Shown here: positions 10,657 through 20,160 of the stretch, one piece after another
Layout: the number at the start of each line of letters is the position of its first letter
Position numbering within the stretch: position 1 is the first letter of the stretch
Source: Thermohahella caldifontis
Lineage (GTDB): Bacteria > Pseudomonadota > Gammaproteobacteria > Pseudomonadales > Oleiphilaceae
DNA length: 64,000 nucleotides
Assembly: GCF_041153465.1 (NCBI RefSeq)
Contig: NZ_CP154858.1
Location: 1,612,001 to 1,676,000, forward strand
Direction: 5' to 3'
Translations under genes and position numbers: made by a program
Notes under the pieces: generated by a model
Databases searched by the model: none
The model's input: the letters and a program-made list of their open reading frames with translations, nothing else
Told to the model about the DNA's origin: nothing

Positions 10657-11475
10657 TCAGACTCCCGGATTGCGGTTACGCAGGCTGACTACCTGCTGAA
10701 GCACATGCCGTACATGTCCGTCCCCCGGGTCCGTGACCGTGCTGCCCAGCAGGTCGAACCCCGTCGAGCGCGACATGGCACCGGCGCGGTTCTGTGAGAC
10801 GGCCAGCAGGGCAAACCGGGCACCCGCGACATTGGCCCAGTCGAGCCCCGATCCGGCTTCCACATACTGTGCCGAAGCGCCGCCGGTGGCATAGAGCACC
10901 TGGAATCCCTCGATACCCGAAATCAGGGGGACAGTCACCTGACTGACCTGGGCCCCGATCACACCGGTATTCAGATTCAGCGCGTACACCGTGGCTTCAC
11001 ACATGAGCACCGGCTCGGTTTCGGTACTGCCTGCCGACGTATCAGGGGGGCGAACATAAAAGTGCTCGACCACGAGCTGATTGTCGGCAGGCGTGCTGCC
11101 GGCACAGGTCTGAACCGACCCGTCCGCACTGCCGGTGAAGCGTACCCAGAGTTCATCGGTACCCGGCTCGATACCCGTTGCCGTCACATTGTTCTTGCCC
11201 GCCAGCACTGCCTCCTCGGCAAACCCGCCGTGGGCACGGAAACGCCGCATGGCGTCCACACTGTCCCAGTAACCGGCCTGATGCAGGTGACTGGCGAGCA
11301 GATACTCGGCAGCCCGGAGGTTCCCGGACACCTCGGACTTGGCCGAAACGGACTGATAAGTCTGCTTGCCGCTCAGAAAAACCTGAATGGCACCGCCGAT
11401 AAGAAACAGCCCCAGCAGCAGCGCCACCATCAGTTCAACCAGAGAAACGCCACGCTGGCGCGACATCATTTTCAT
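10657..11475 (-). CDS. pilW: Minor pilin PilW
   Basis: PilW-family minor pilin of 272 residues. The N-terminus MKMMSRQRGVSLVELMVALL has a prepilin leader ending in Gly followed by VSLVE with Glu at +5. The remainder contains the family features AAEYLLASHLHQAGYW and a terminal RHVLQQVVSLRNRNPGV helix. AGGAG precedes the ATG at 11475. It is co-directional with pilV (15 bp upstream) and pilX. Confidence 0.87.
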   Translation of the reverse strand: MKMMSRQRGVSLVELMVALLLGLFLIGGAIQVFLSGKQTYQSVSAKSEVSGNLRAAEYLLASHLHQAGYWDSVDAMRRFRAHGGFAEEAVLAGKNNVTATGIEPGTDELWVRFTGSADGSVQTCAGSTPADNQLVVEHFYVRPPDTSAGSTETEPVLMCEATVYALNLNTGVIGAQVSQVTVPLISGIEGFQVLYATGGASAQYVEAGSGLDWANVAGARFALLAVSQNRAGAMSRSTGFDLLGSTVTDPGDGHVRHVLQQVVSLRNRNPGV

Positions 11476-11490
11476 GGGGGACTCCTTGTC

Positions 11491-12006
11491 TCAGTGCAAA
11501 CGGAAGGCAGTGAAATAGCACCCGGTCTGATCATGGTCCGCGCCGGTGCACGTGGGTGCGGTGTAGGGGGTTTCACCGGTCGCATTCCAGGTCACCGCGA
11601 TCTGATAGCCGTCGGTACCGTTCCAGGTAAGGGTGGCATCGGCCTGGGGCAGCGCGCTGGCGAGTGCCTGACCGAATTGCCACAGATGGTAGGTTCGCCA
11701 GTCATTGGCATCACAGGCGCTGGCCGTACAATCCTTGGTGGTGGAAGGCAGCACGCTGACCGCAAACTTGCCTGGCGCCGCCGGGTCATCCCAGGCCGCA
11801 ATGGCTTCGTAGAGGGTACTGATGGCCGCCTGTGCCTGTGACTGCTGCACCAGTTCACTGCTGGCACGCAAACCCCGTACCTGCATCCAGGCATACCCCA
11901 GCATGCCCACCGCCAGCACCAGCAGCGCCACCAGCACTTCGATCAGCGTGATTCCCCGTTGTCTGCCCCCATTGCGGCAGAACGCCATATCATGAGCAGT
12001 CTGCAT
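11491..12006 (-). CDS. pilV: Minor pilin PilV
   Basis: Type IV minor pilin. The likely ATG at 12006 is preceded by GGAGGTGCGGGTG and overlaps the end of fimU by 17 bp. The N-terminal region has RGITLIEVLVALLVLAVG: cleavage after Gly, Glu at +5 and a hydrophobic helix. The unusually long leader (about 20 residues before the cleavage site) or a downstream ATG at 11988 are alternatives. The C-terminal part has CTGADHDQTGCYF, a probable disulphide loop. The protein is 171 residues. Confidence 0.84.
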   Translation of the reverse strand: MQTAHDMAFCRNGGRQRGITLIEVLVALLVLAVGMLGYAWMQVRGLRASSELVQQSQAQAAISTLYEAIAAWDDPAAPGKFAVSVLPSTTKDCTASACDANDWRTYHLWQFGQALASALPQADATLTWNGTDGYQIAVTWNATGETPYTAPTCTGADHDQTGCYFTAFRLH

Positions 12007-12544
12007 CACCCGCACCTCCTGTGCGCACCTGTCCCGTTGTGGTCTCAATGATCAGCGCCCGTGGTGCCACCTGATTGTCCGGGTCGCAGATGGAAATGAC
12101 ATGCCGGGTCAGCGGTGTACCCCCGTAGGTGCTGACGCCGGTCGGTGTATAGCGGAAGAAGGTGCGCGGTGTCGCAGTGCTGTCTGCCGGGCGCACGCGG
12201 ATACTGACCTGACGACGACCGCCCTCCCTGCGAATCAGCGTGCCTGGCTGTGTGGTGTCATCGGTCTTGCCGTCTTCGTAAACGATCCAGCCCGAGGCAA
12301 AGTCGGCTGTGGCCAGGCAACTGCCGCCATCGGCAGACGCGCAGAGGCTGACGGCCTTGTTGCGCGAAACCGCCTCGGCTCGGGCCTGAAGCAACCCGTT
12401 GAGCAGGACATCACGCGCGGCATCCAGTCGCTGATTGCGGGTGAAGGTATTGTAGGCGGGCACGGCAAAGCCCACGAGGATGGCGAGCACAGCCAGTGTC
12501 ACCATCAGTTCGACGAGCGTAAAACCATTGGGGCGAGTCCGCAT
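11990..12544 (-). CDS. fimU: GspH/FimT-family minor pilin FimU
   Basis: Pseudopilin of 184 residues that opens the minor-pilin operon. ATG at 12544 follows AAGGAG with 5-nt spacing; an upstream GTG at 12550 is less favourable. The N-terminus MRTRPNGFTLVELMVTLAVL has a class III prepilin leader, Phe at +1 and Glu at +5. The globular part has the GspH pattern with cysteines (SLCASADGGSCL and a C-terminal pair). By position (first gene, before pilV-pilW-pilX) this is FimU; the divergent pseudopilin at 4563 is the FimT equivalent. Its upstream region holds phased GTCA repeats. Confidence 0.85.
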   Translation of the reverse strand: MRTRPNGFTLVELMVTLAVLAILVGFAVPAYNTFTRNQRLDAARDVLLNGLLQARAEAVSRNKAVSLCASADGGSCLATADFASGWIVYEDGKTDDTTQPGTLIRREGGRRQVSIRVRPADSTATPRTFFRYTPTGVSTYGGTPLTRHVISICDPDNQVAPRALIIETTTGQVRTGGAGDADCS

Positions 12545-12670
12545 GAACACTCCTTGTAAATGCTGTCATCCTATTGCACGGCCTCTGTCTGTCCACGGAC
12601 AGGCAGTGAGAGCCATGTGATCAGATGTTGCCGGTTTGACATGCAATCTTCCCTGACCGCCCGCTCATCC

Positions 12671-12717
12671 GTGACGCGGACGTCACTATATCGTCAAATC
12701 CGGTCATATTCCAGTCA
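12671..12717. promoter_or_regulatory. Phased GTCA repeat array and inverted repeat upstream of fimU
   Basis: In the 223-bp non-coding gap between ispH and fimU there are four GTCA words beginning at 12682, 12693, 12703 and 12714, spaced 11, 10 and 11 bp, which is one helical turn each. On the fimU strand they read as TGAC. The first overlaps an inverted repeat GTGACG-CGGA-CGTCAC (12671-12686). The layout resembles a cooperative regulator site. I could not place a convincing -35/-10 or RpoN promoter beside it. The AlgR link known for the P. aeruginosa fimU operon is suggestive only. Confidence 0.4.
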
Positions 12718-12767
12718 TCCATGACCATTATTGACGCTGATTCACACTTTGAACGGCCATTCACCGT

Positions 12768-13721
12768 TCAGTCGGCATTCTCCAGCGGAATGCGCAGTTC
12801 CCTGGGCATGCTGAAGACAATGTTCTCTTCCCTGCCTTCCAGGTTAACCGGCGCTTCCGCACCCAGGGTCTGTAACCGCTCCACCACTTGCCGCACCAGC
12901 ACTTCCGGTGCCGAGGCACCCGCGGTGATCCCAATGGCCTGCACACCGTCCAGCCATGCCGGATCGATTTCTCCGGCGTTGTCGATCAGATGGGCCTGCG
13001 CGCCACAACGCTCTGCCAGCTCCCGCAGCCGGTTGGAGTTCGAACTGTTCGGCGAGCCCACTACCAGCACCAGGTCGCACTCGCGCGCCAGTGCCTTGAC
13101 CGCATCCTGCCGGTTCTGGGTGGCATAGCAGATATCGTCCTTGCGCGGGCCCTGAATGTCGGGAAAGCGCTTGCGCAAGGCATCAATCACCCGGGCGGTG
13201 TCATCAACCGACAGGGTGGTTTGCGTGACATACGCCAGCTTTTCCGGCCGGCGCACGTTCAGCCGTTCCACATCCTCCACATCTTCCACCAGATAAATGG
13301 CGCCACCGGCCGAGGTGTCAAACTGCCCCATGGTACCTTCCACCTCCGGGTGTCCCGCATGGCCGATGAGAATGCATTCGTAGCCATCACGACTGTACCG
13401 GGCCACCTCGAGATGCACCTTGGTCACGAGCGGACAGGTCGCATCAAAGACGGCCAGTCCCCGTCGTTCGGCTTCTTCGCGCACCGCCCGCGAAACCCCG
13501 TGGGCACTGAAAATGACCCGCTGCCCATCCGGCACCTGATCCAGTTCGTCCACAAACACCGCGCCCCGCTCCCGCAGGTTCTCCACCACAAAACGGTTGT
13601 GCACCACCTCATGACGCACGTAAACCGGCGGCCCGAACAGGTCAAGCGCCCGATTGACTATGTCAATGGCGCGGTCGACGCCTGCACAGAATCCTCTGGG
13701 ATTGGCCAGCAGCAGTTTCAT
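12768..13721 (-). CDS. ispH: 4-hydroxy-3-methylbut-2-enyl diphosphate reductase IspH
   Basis: Iron-sulfur enzyme for the last step of the MEP pathway, producing IPP and DMAPP from HMBPP. It has 317 residues, the normal length. Cluster-ligand cysteines are visible in NPRGFCAGV, FDATCPLVTKVH and ICYATQNRQDAV. The substrate motifs HEVVHNRFVV and GSPNSSNSNRL are present. The ATG at 13721 overlaps the fkpB stop (ATGA), placing it last in the murJ-ribF-ileS-lspA-fkpB-ispH direction. Confidence 0.96.
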   Translation of the reverse strand: MKLLLANPRGFCAGVDRAIDIVNRALDLFGPPVYVRHEVVHNRFVVENLRERGAVFVDELDQVPDGQRVIFSAHGVSRAVREEAERRGLAVFDATCPLVTKVHLEVARYSRDGYECILIGHAGHPEVEGTMGQFDTSAGGAIYLVEDVEDVERLNVRRPEKLAYVTQTTLSVDDTARVIDALRKRFPDIQGPRKDDICYATQNRQDAVKALARECDLVLVVGSPNSSNSNRLRELAERCGAQAHLIDNAGEIDPAWLDGVQAIGITAGASAPEVLVRQVVERLQTLGAEAPVNLEGREENIVFSMPRELRIPLENAD

Positions 13722-14161
13722 GATACGGCCTCCACGGCAATCACCTGGATTTCGAAATCCAGCGTGCGGCCGGCAAGCGGATGGTTGAAATCCACCACCA
13801 CCTCATCACCGTCCACGGCAGAGATCACACCTGGCACCTCACCATGCCGGGCATCGGCAAAGGACATGACCAGTCCCTTTTCCAGGGCCACATCGGCCGG
13901 AAAGTCCGAGCGACTGAAGGTCTGGACATTGTTCGGATTGGGCATGCCGAAGGCCTTCTCCGGCGGCACCTGTACCCGCTTGCGTTCACCGGCACGCATG
14001 CCGCGCACATAACTCTCGAAGCCTTCGGGCAGGTTGCCGTCGCCGAACTCGAAGACTGCCGGCTTGCGCTCGAAGGTGCTGTCCACCACCTCGCCGTTCT
14101 CCAGACGCAGGGCAAAGTGCAGGGTCACACGCGTCCCTTCTCCGGCATACAGGTCACTCAT
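13718..14161 (-). CDS. fkpB: FKBP-type peptidyl-prolyl isomerase (SlpA/FkpB)
   Basis: SlyD-like FKBP prolyl isomerase, 147 residues, cytoplasmic. Family features: VTLHFALRLENGEVVDSTFE at the N-terminus, GNLPEGFESYVRGMRAGE, PPEKAFG and VDFNHPLAGRTLDFEIQV. The histidine-rich metal-binding tail of SlyD is absent, which supports FkpB/SlpA. It overlaps both neighbours by ATGA junctions (lspA upstream, ispH downstream), the arrangement seen in E. coli and Pseudomonas. Confidence 0.92.
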   Translation of the reverse strand: MSDLYAGEGTRVTLHFALRLENGEVVDSTFERKPAVFEFGDGNLPEGFESYVRGMRAGERKRVQVPPEKAFGMPNPNNVQTFSRSDFPADVALEKGLVMSFADARHGEVPGVISAVDGDEVVVDFNHPLAGRTLDFEIQVIAVEAVS

Positions 14162-14667
14162 GAATTCTCTCCGTCGGTCTGTGGTGCAGGTTTGCGGAAC
14201 ACATCCAGGGCAATCATGGCCGCCCCGATGCTGATGGCCGTGTCAGCGATGTTGAACGCCGGGAAGTGATGGTCCCCCACATACAGGTGAATAAAGTCCA
14301 CCACATAGCCCAGCAATACCCGGTCATACAGATTGCCCAGCGCCCCCCCGAGGACAAGGGCAAGCGCCACGGCCATCCAGCGATCATTGCGGGGCAGTCT
14401 GGCCAGCCAGACGATCAGTATGGCACTGATCACCAGTGCCAGGATCACGAAAAACCAGCGCTGCCAGCCACTTTCACCGGCCAGGAAGCTGAACGCCGCA
14501 CCTGTATTGTGCAGCAGCGTCAGGTTGAAAAACGGCATGACCGGAACCGGTTCGCCATATACCAGCGCCTGACTGGCCCACTGCTTGGTGAGCCAGTCAA
14601 GTACAAACACGCCGACGGAGAGCAGCAGCCAGTGCAGCATGCCCCGCGATCCGCCCCGGTCAGACAT
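14158..14667 (-). CDS. lspA: Lipoprotein signal peptidase LspA
   Basis: Inner-membrane aspartyl protease that removes signal peptides from diacylated prolipoproteins. It has 169 residues from the ATG at 14667 (GAGAGG upstream); a GTG at 14688 is an alternative. Four hydrophobic helices are visible. The catalytic blocks are ALGNLYDRVLLGYVVDFI and FNIADTAISIG, carrying the two conserved Asp residues; VFVLDWLTKQW and NTGAAFSFL are also typical. It overlaps the 3' end of ileS by 8 bp, indicating coupled translation. Confidence 0.95.
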   Translation of the reverse strand: MSDRGGSRGMLHWLLLSVGVFVLDWLTKQWASQALVYGEPVPVMPFFNLTLLHNTGAAFSFLAGESGWQRWFFVILALVISAILIVWLARLPRNDRWMAVALALVLGGALGNLYDRVLLGYVVDFIHLYVGDHHFPAFNIADTAISIGAAMIALDVFRKPAPQTDGENS

Positions 14668-17488
14668 AGAGGCGAACCTCTCCGTCACCCTCGATGTTGC
14701 TCACGCAACGACTGCACAGGTCACCGTGGCCTTCCAGGGTGCCCACTTCGGGACGCTGATGCCAGCAACGGGGACACTTCTTGTGCGGAGACGGTGCCAC
14801 GCTGACTTTCAGACCCGCCACGGAAGTCTCCTCGGCCGCGCCGCCTTCTGCCAGCGGCCGGAGCTCCGCATCGCTGGTAATGAACACAAAGCGGAGTTCC
14901 TCGCCGAGCGGCCTCAGCAAGGCATCCAGGGCATCGTCCACATACAGCGTTACGGTGGCAGTCAGGCTGCCCTTGATCACACCGGCCTTGCGGGCGTCCT
15001 CGATGGCCTTGTTCACCACCTCCTTGACCTTCAGCACGCGGAGCCAGTAATCACGACCCATGTCCGTGTCTTCCGGCAGTCTGGCAAGGGACTCATACCA
15101 GGTTTCCAGGAAGACGCTCTCGCTGCGCCGGCCCGGCATGCACTGCCAGATCTCGTCAGCCGTGAAGCTGAGGATGGGGGCAATCCAGCGTACCAGGGCC
15201 TCGGCAATGTGATACATCGCCGTCTGGGCGGAACGACGTGCCACACTGTCGGGAGGCGTGGTGTACTGACGATCCTTGATGATATCCAGATAGAAGCCAC
15301 CCAGATCAATGACACAGAAATGATGCACCTTCTGATACACCTGCAGGAAACTGTACTGATCATAGGCCTGACGGATCTCATCCTGCAGTTCGGCCGCACG
15401 ATCCACGATCCAGCGATCCAGCGCGATCATCCTTTCCGGTGCCACCATGTGCTGGTCCGGATCGAAGCCATTCAGGTTGGCCAGCAGGAAGCGGGCCGTA
15501 TTGCGGATTCGGCGGTAAGCATCGGCGGTGCGGGCGAGGATGTCATCGGAAACGGTCATCTCGCCGCTGTAGTCGGTGGCAGCCACCCAGAGCCGCAGAA
15601 CATCGGCACCGAGCTTGTCCATGACCTCCTGCGGCGCGACCACGTTGCCCACGGACTTGGACATCTTGCGGCCCTGTCCGTCCACCGTGAACCCATGTGT
15701 CAGTACCTGCCGGTAGGGGGCAGCATCCTTGATGGCAATGCCGGTTTTCAGAGAGGACTGGAACCAGCCGCGATGCTGGTCGGAACCTTCCAGGTACAGA
15801 TCCGCGGGATAACGTCCCAGTTCCGGCCGGGGTTCCAGAACGGCAAAATGGGTGACGCCCGAGTCGAACCAGACATCCAGCGTGTCAGTCACCTTGACGT
15901 ACTGGTCGGCCTCGTCGCCCAGCAGTTCCTTCGGATCCAGCTTCCACCAGGCCTCCATGCCCTCCTTTTCGACACGCCGTGCCACTTCCTCGATCAGGCG
16001 CGGAGTATCCGGATGCAGCGCCTGTGTTTCCTTGTGCACGAAGAATGCGATGGGCACACCCCAGGTCCGCTGGCGCGAAATGCACCAGTCCGGGCTCTGC
16101 TCCAGCATGGCCTCGATCCGGTTCTGTCCCCATGACGGCACCCACTTCACGCCCTTGACCGCTTCAAGTGCCCTGGCCTTGAGGCCGGCCTTGTCCATGC
16201 TGATGAACCACTGAGGCGTGGCCCGGAAAATGAGCGGTGTCTTGGTGCGCCAGCAATGCGGGTAACTGTGGCGGAAACTCTTCTTGTAAACCAGACGACC
16301 ACGCTCGGCCAGCACCGCGATGACCTTCTCATCCACCTTGTACACATGCTCGCCGGCAAAAAGCTCCACATCCGGTCGGAAAACGCCGTCATCCTGAACA
16401 TAGTTCAGCGTGCCGAGCCCATACTTCTGCCCTGCCACAAAGTCTTCCACACCGTGATCGGGCGCCGTGTGCACCGCACCGGTACCGGCTTCAGTGGTGA
16501 CGTGATCACCGAGAATGACAGGCACCGTACGGTTGTAGAAAGGATGCTCCAGTGTCAGATGTTCCAGCGCCTGCCCCTTGCAACGCGCCAGCACACGGTA
16601 GTTGTCCAGACCGTAACGGGCCATGACGTCCACATGCATGGCATCTGCCAGGATCATCCGTTCACGGCCAAGCTCGGACTCCACTTCCACCAGGGCATAA
16701 TCCAGCCCGGCATTCAGCGCCACTGCCTGGTTGGCAGGCAGTGTCCAGGGAGTGGTCGTCCAGATGACCACCGACACCGGCACCCGGTCGTCTTCGGGCG
16801 CCTCAAACCCCATGCGCTGGTAGAGTTCCCGGGGCTCCGCCACGGGAAAGCGCACATCAATGGCAATGGAGGTCTTTTCCTGGTACTCCACTTCCGCTTC
16901 CGCCAACGCCGAGCCACCGACCACACTCCAGTAAACCGGCTTGAAGCCGCGATGCAGGTGTCCGTTTTCGGCAATCTTGCCCAGTGCACGGATGATATCC
17001 GCCTCGAAGCGATAGTCCATGGTCAGATAGGGGTTGTCCCAGTCACCCTGGACCCCCAGCCGGATGAAGTCCTTGCGCTGCTCGTTGACCTGCGCCATGG
17101 CAAATTCCCGGCACGCCTTGCGGAATTCCTCGAAAGGCACCTTGACGCCGGCCTTGCCGATCTTCTTCTCCACGGCATGCTCGATGGGCAGACCATGGCA
17201 GTCCCAGCCCGGCACGTAGGGGGCATCAAAGCCTTCCAGCGTCCGGGACTTGATAATGATGTCCTTGAGGATCTTGTTGACCGCATGACCGATGTGAATC
17301 TTGCCGTTGGCATAGGGCGGGCCGTCATGCAGGATGAATTTGGGACGGCCGGCACTCACCTCGCGGATTTTCTGATAGAGGTTCATGGACTGCCAGCGCG
17401 CCAGCATTTCCGGCTCGCGTTTGGGCAGGTTGCCGCGCATCGGAAAATCGGTTTCCGGAAGGTTCAGCGTATGTTTGTAGTCGGTCAT
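14660..17488 (-). CDS. ileS: Isoleucyl-tRNA synthetase
   Basis: Class I aminoacyl-tRNA synthetase charging tRNA-Ile, 942 residues. HIGH occurs as KIHIGHAV (65-68) and KMSKS as GRKMSKSVGN. The CP1 editing domain has the Thr-rich WTTTPWTLPANQA motif. The C-terminal zinc finger CPRCWHQRP...CSRCV is intact, as in the E. coli-type enzyme. It lies 32 bp downstream of ribF and runs into lspA. Confidence 0.97.
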   Translation of the reverse strand: MTDYKHTLNLPETDFPMRGNLPKREPEMLARWQSMNLYQKIREVSAGRPKFILHDGPPYANGKIHIGHAVNKILKDIIIKSRTLEGFDAPYVPGWDCHGLPIEHAVEKKIGKAGVKVPFEEFRKACREFAMAQVNEQRKDFIRLGVQGDWDNPYLTMDYRFEADIIRALGKIAENGHLHRGFKPVYWSVVGGSALAEAEVEYQEKTSIAIDVRFPVAEPRELYQRMGFEAPEDDRVPVSVVIWTTTPWTLPANQAVALNAGLDYALVEVESELGRERMILADAMHVDVMARYGLDNYRVLARCKGQALEHLTLEHPFYNRTVPVILGDHVTTEAGTGAVHTAPDHGVEDFVAGQKYGLGTLNYVQDDGVFRPDVELFAGEHVYKVDEKVIAVLAERGRLVYKKSFRHSYPHCWRTKTPLIFRATPQWFISMDKAGLKARALEAVKGVKWVPSWGQNRIEAMLEQSPDWCISRQRTWGVPIAFFVHKETQALHPDTPRLIEEVARRVEKEGMEAWWKLDPKELLGDEADQYVKVTDTLDVWFDSGVTHFAVLEPRPELGRYPADLYLEGSDQHRGWFQSSLKTGIAIKDAAPYRQVLTHGFTVDGQGRKMSKSVGNVVAPQEVMDKLGADVLRLWVAATDYSGEMTVSDDILARTADAYRRIRNTARFLLANLNGFDPDQHMVAPERMIALDRWIVDRAAELQDEIRQAYDQYSFLQVYQKVHHFCVIDLGGFYLDIIKDRQYTTPPDSVARRSAQTAMYHIAEALVRWIAPILSFTADEIWQCMPGRRSESVFLETWYESLARLPEDTDMGRDYWLRVLKVKEVVNKAIEDARKAGVIKGSLTATVTLYVDDALDALLRPLGEELRFVFITSDAELRPLAEGGAAEETSVAGLKVSVAPSPHKKCPRCWHQRPEVGTLEGHGDLCSRCVSNIEGDGEVRLYV

Positions 17489-17520
17489 GGTCCCGTTCCG
17501 CCTCGAAGGCTCATCATCTG

Positions 17521-18456
17521 TCAGTTGGAATGTTTTGAAAACCAGTCGTGTGCCCAGGCGATGTCAGCGTGAATGGCTGCCTGCAGCGCCTGAACCGAAT
17601 CAAACGTGTGTTCATCGCGAATCTTACACCAAAAACGGGTCTCGAGGCGCCGGCCGTACAAATCACCGGAAAACCCGAACAGATGGACTTCCAGCTGCTG
17701 ACGGACACCGGACACCGTGGGGCGCTTCCCCACATTGGCAACGCCCTGCCAGATCCGGTCGCCTGCCCGGGCCTCGACCACATACACACCGCGCAGCGGA
17801 CTCCGTCGCCGCGCAAGGGCCACATTGGCCGTCGGCACGTCCAGTGTCCGGCCGAGCTTGCGTCCGTGCATCACCTTGCCGGCAATGGTATAGGGACGTC
17901 CGAGCAGCCTTTCGGCCGTCCCGAAATCCCCTGCAGCCAGCGCGTCCCGGACACGGGTGCTGCTCACGCGCGCCCCCTCAACCAGTACCGTGGGGGTGGC
18001 TTCCACCGTAAAGCCACGCAACGCACCTTCGTGCGCCAGCATGGCAAAGTCACCCGAACGGTCGCAGCCGAAGCGAAAATCATCGCCGACCACCAGGTGA
18101 CGAACCCCCAGGCCCCTCACCAGCACACGTTCGATAAAGGTGAGCGCCGACATGTCGCGCAGACGGCGATTGAACTGAAGGCACACCACCTGATCCACGC
18201 CCAGTGCACGCAGCGCCTCCACCTTGTCACGAAAACGCATCAGTCGCGCGGGCGCAGCGTCCGGCGCAAAGAACTCCAGTGGCTGGGGCTCGAAAACCAT
18301 GACACAGGCCGGCAACCCCAGCTCGCGGGCCCGCTCACAGACGCGCTGCACGATGGCCTGATGCCCCCGGTGCACCCCGTCAAAGTTGCCGATGGTCGCC
18401 ACACAGCGCTGTGCATGGTTGCCCGGCAGATTGTGAACCCCTCGAATGATTCGCAT
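17521..18456 (-). CDS. ribF: Bifunctional riboflavin kinase / FAD synthetase RibF
   Basis: Converts riboflavin to FMN and then FAD. It has 311 residues. The N-terminal FAD synthetase domain has TIGNFDGVHRGHQAI, the nucleotidyltransferase motif, and VGDDFRFG. The C-terminal riboflavin kinase domain has GRKLGRTLDVPTANV, RGVYVV, GVANVGKRPTV and LEVHLFGFSGDLYG. It sits between murJ and ileS. It acts downstream of the riboflavin genes located at 33.7-37.1 kb. Confidence 0.96.
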   Translation of the reverse strand: MRIIRGVHNLPGNHAQRCVATIGNFDGVHRGHQAIVQRVCERARELGLPACVMVFEPQPLEFFAPDAAPARLMRFRDKVEALRALGVDQVVCLQFNRRLRDMSALTFIERVLVRGLGVRHLVVGDDFRFGCDRSGDFAMLAHEGALRGFTVEATPTVLVEGARVSSTRVRDALAAGDFGTAERLLGRPYTIAGKVMHGRKLGRTLDVPTANVALARRRSPLRGVYVVEARAGDRIWQGVANVGKRPTVSGVRQQLEVHLFGFSGDLYGRRLETRFWCKIRDEHTFDSVQALQAAIHADIAWAHDWFSKHSN

Positions 18457-18513
18457 GCCCGCTCACTCAAAAGCGGAAAGTATAAAGTAAAGCCAGTTGC
18501 AACCCAAATCCCG

Positions 18514-20093
18514 TCATCCTGCAGTCTTGCTCCCTGCCGGACGCAGGTGCCGGATGCGCAATCCCGAAGCCCAGAGTGCAAGCGCATAGACCAGTACCCC
18601 CCCACGCACACGGCGAGTACGTTCAGCGCGCCCGACAGCCCGTACGTATTGCCATCGAACTGCCACAGGTGTCGGGTCAGCCACAACCAGGCACCGAGAC
18701 ATCCGTTGCTGATCACGAGCCACGCCATCCAGCGTTGCCACTTGCCATCCGTCTCCACCAGCCCCTCCCTTCTCAACCCCCTCCAGAGCAACCCGGCATT
18801 GAGAAAGGCGGACAGAGTGGTCGCCAGTGCCAGCCCGGCATGTGCCAACGGAACAATGAGCGCCAGATTGAAGACCATGTTGGCGACCATGGCGATCACA
18901 CCGATACGCACCGGGGTACGGGTATCCTTGCGGGCATAGTATCCGGGTGCCAGCACCTTGATCATCATGAAAGCCAGCAGCCCCAGGGCGTAACCCCGCA
19001 AGCTCTGTGCAGCCTGGGTGACATCATGGGCGGTCATCTCGCCACGCATGAAGATCACTGCGATCAACGGCTCGGCCAGCACCACCAGCGCTACCGCGGC
19101 CGGCAACCCGACCAGCAGTACGAGACGAATCCCCCAATTCAGGGCGGAGCTGAATTCACCGGGCGCGGCGCGTGCCCAGCTCTTCGACAGCGAGGGCAGC
19201 ACCACCGTCCCCAGCGCCACGCCAAAGACCCCGAGCGGCAGCTCGGCCAGCCTGTCGGAATAATACAGCCAGGAGACACTACCCGTCACCAGCAGCGAAG
19301 CCAGTATGGTATCCAGCATCAGATTGATCTGACTGACGGAAACCCCGAACAGGGCGGGCGCCATGAGCCTGAGTATCTGCCTGACGCCTTCATGCCGGAA
19401 ATTCAGTCGGGGCCGGGGCAAGGCATGAATGCGCGCCATGAAGGGGAGCTGAAACGCAAGCTGCAGAATACCCGCAGCCAGTACACCCCAGGCTAACGCA
19501 TAAACCGGCGGATCCAGCAGCGGAGACAGCCCCAGCGCTGCGCCGATCAGCGCAAGATTGAGCAGCACCGGGGTAAAGGCCGGCACGGCAAAGTAGCCCC
19601 AGGTGTTCAGCACCGCACCACAGAACGCCGTCATGCTGATCAGAAGAAGATAGGGAAACGTGAGCCGCAGCATGTCGGTGACCATCTGAAGCTTGACCGG
19701 TTCATCATGAAACCCCGGCGCAAAGACCAGCGCAATCACCCCCGCCCCCGCGATGGCCAGCACCGTGATGCCCAGCAGTACCGTGGCCAGGGTGCCGGAA
19801 ACGGCGGCAATCAGCTCCCGGGTTGCATCAGCATCCCGCCGGGTATGATACTCAGCAAGCACCGGAACAAACGCCTGGGAGAACGCGCCCTCCGCGAACA
19901 GGCGGCGGAGAAAGTTGGGGATCTTGAAGGCAACGTAAAAGGCATCCGCACCGGCAGTGGCCCCGAAGAGCGCAGCAAACACCATGTCCCGAATGAGTCC
20001 CAGCACACGGGAAATCATGGTCATGCTGCTGACCACAGCGCCCGAACGCAAAAGCCCCTTTCTCTGTTCTCCACGCCGCTCACCCGGTATCAT
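18514..20093 (-). CDS. murJ: Lipid II flippase MurJ (one apparent frameshift near the C-terminus)
   Basis: Polytopic membrane flippase (MVF family) exporting lipid II for peptidoglycan synthesis. Family marks: MTMISRVLGLIRDMVFAALF, GADAFYVAFKIPNFLRRLFAEGAFSQAFVP, and many hydrophobic helices. As printed, the frame after LNVLAVCVGG runs on into ribF coding sequence. Adding one base to the 7-C run at 18597-18603 restores VLVYALALWASGLRIRHLRP and a stop at 18514, giving 526 residues, a normal MurJ length. MurJ is usually essential, so a sequencing undercall is the best explanation. The start ATG at 20093 has no strong ribosome site. The IS element lies 67 bp upstream. Confidence 0.92.
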
Positions 20094-20144
20094 GTTGGTT
20101 CTGCCGTGAGGGCGCATCCTAGCACGACCCGGACGCTGCGCCTA

Positions 20145-20160
20145 TATTTCCGAAAACCGT
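20145..20160. repeat. 16-bp target site duplication, left side of IS copy 1
   Basis: TATTTCCGAAAACCGT directly abuts the first base of the element (TGTCAACCC, 20161) and recurs exactly at 21610-21625 after the other end (GGGCTAACA). A perfect 16-bp duplication shows that copy 1 inserted on its own. Its length fits the ISTde1-type group (about 15-18 bp) of the IS1202 family. Confidence 0.9.
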
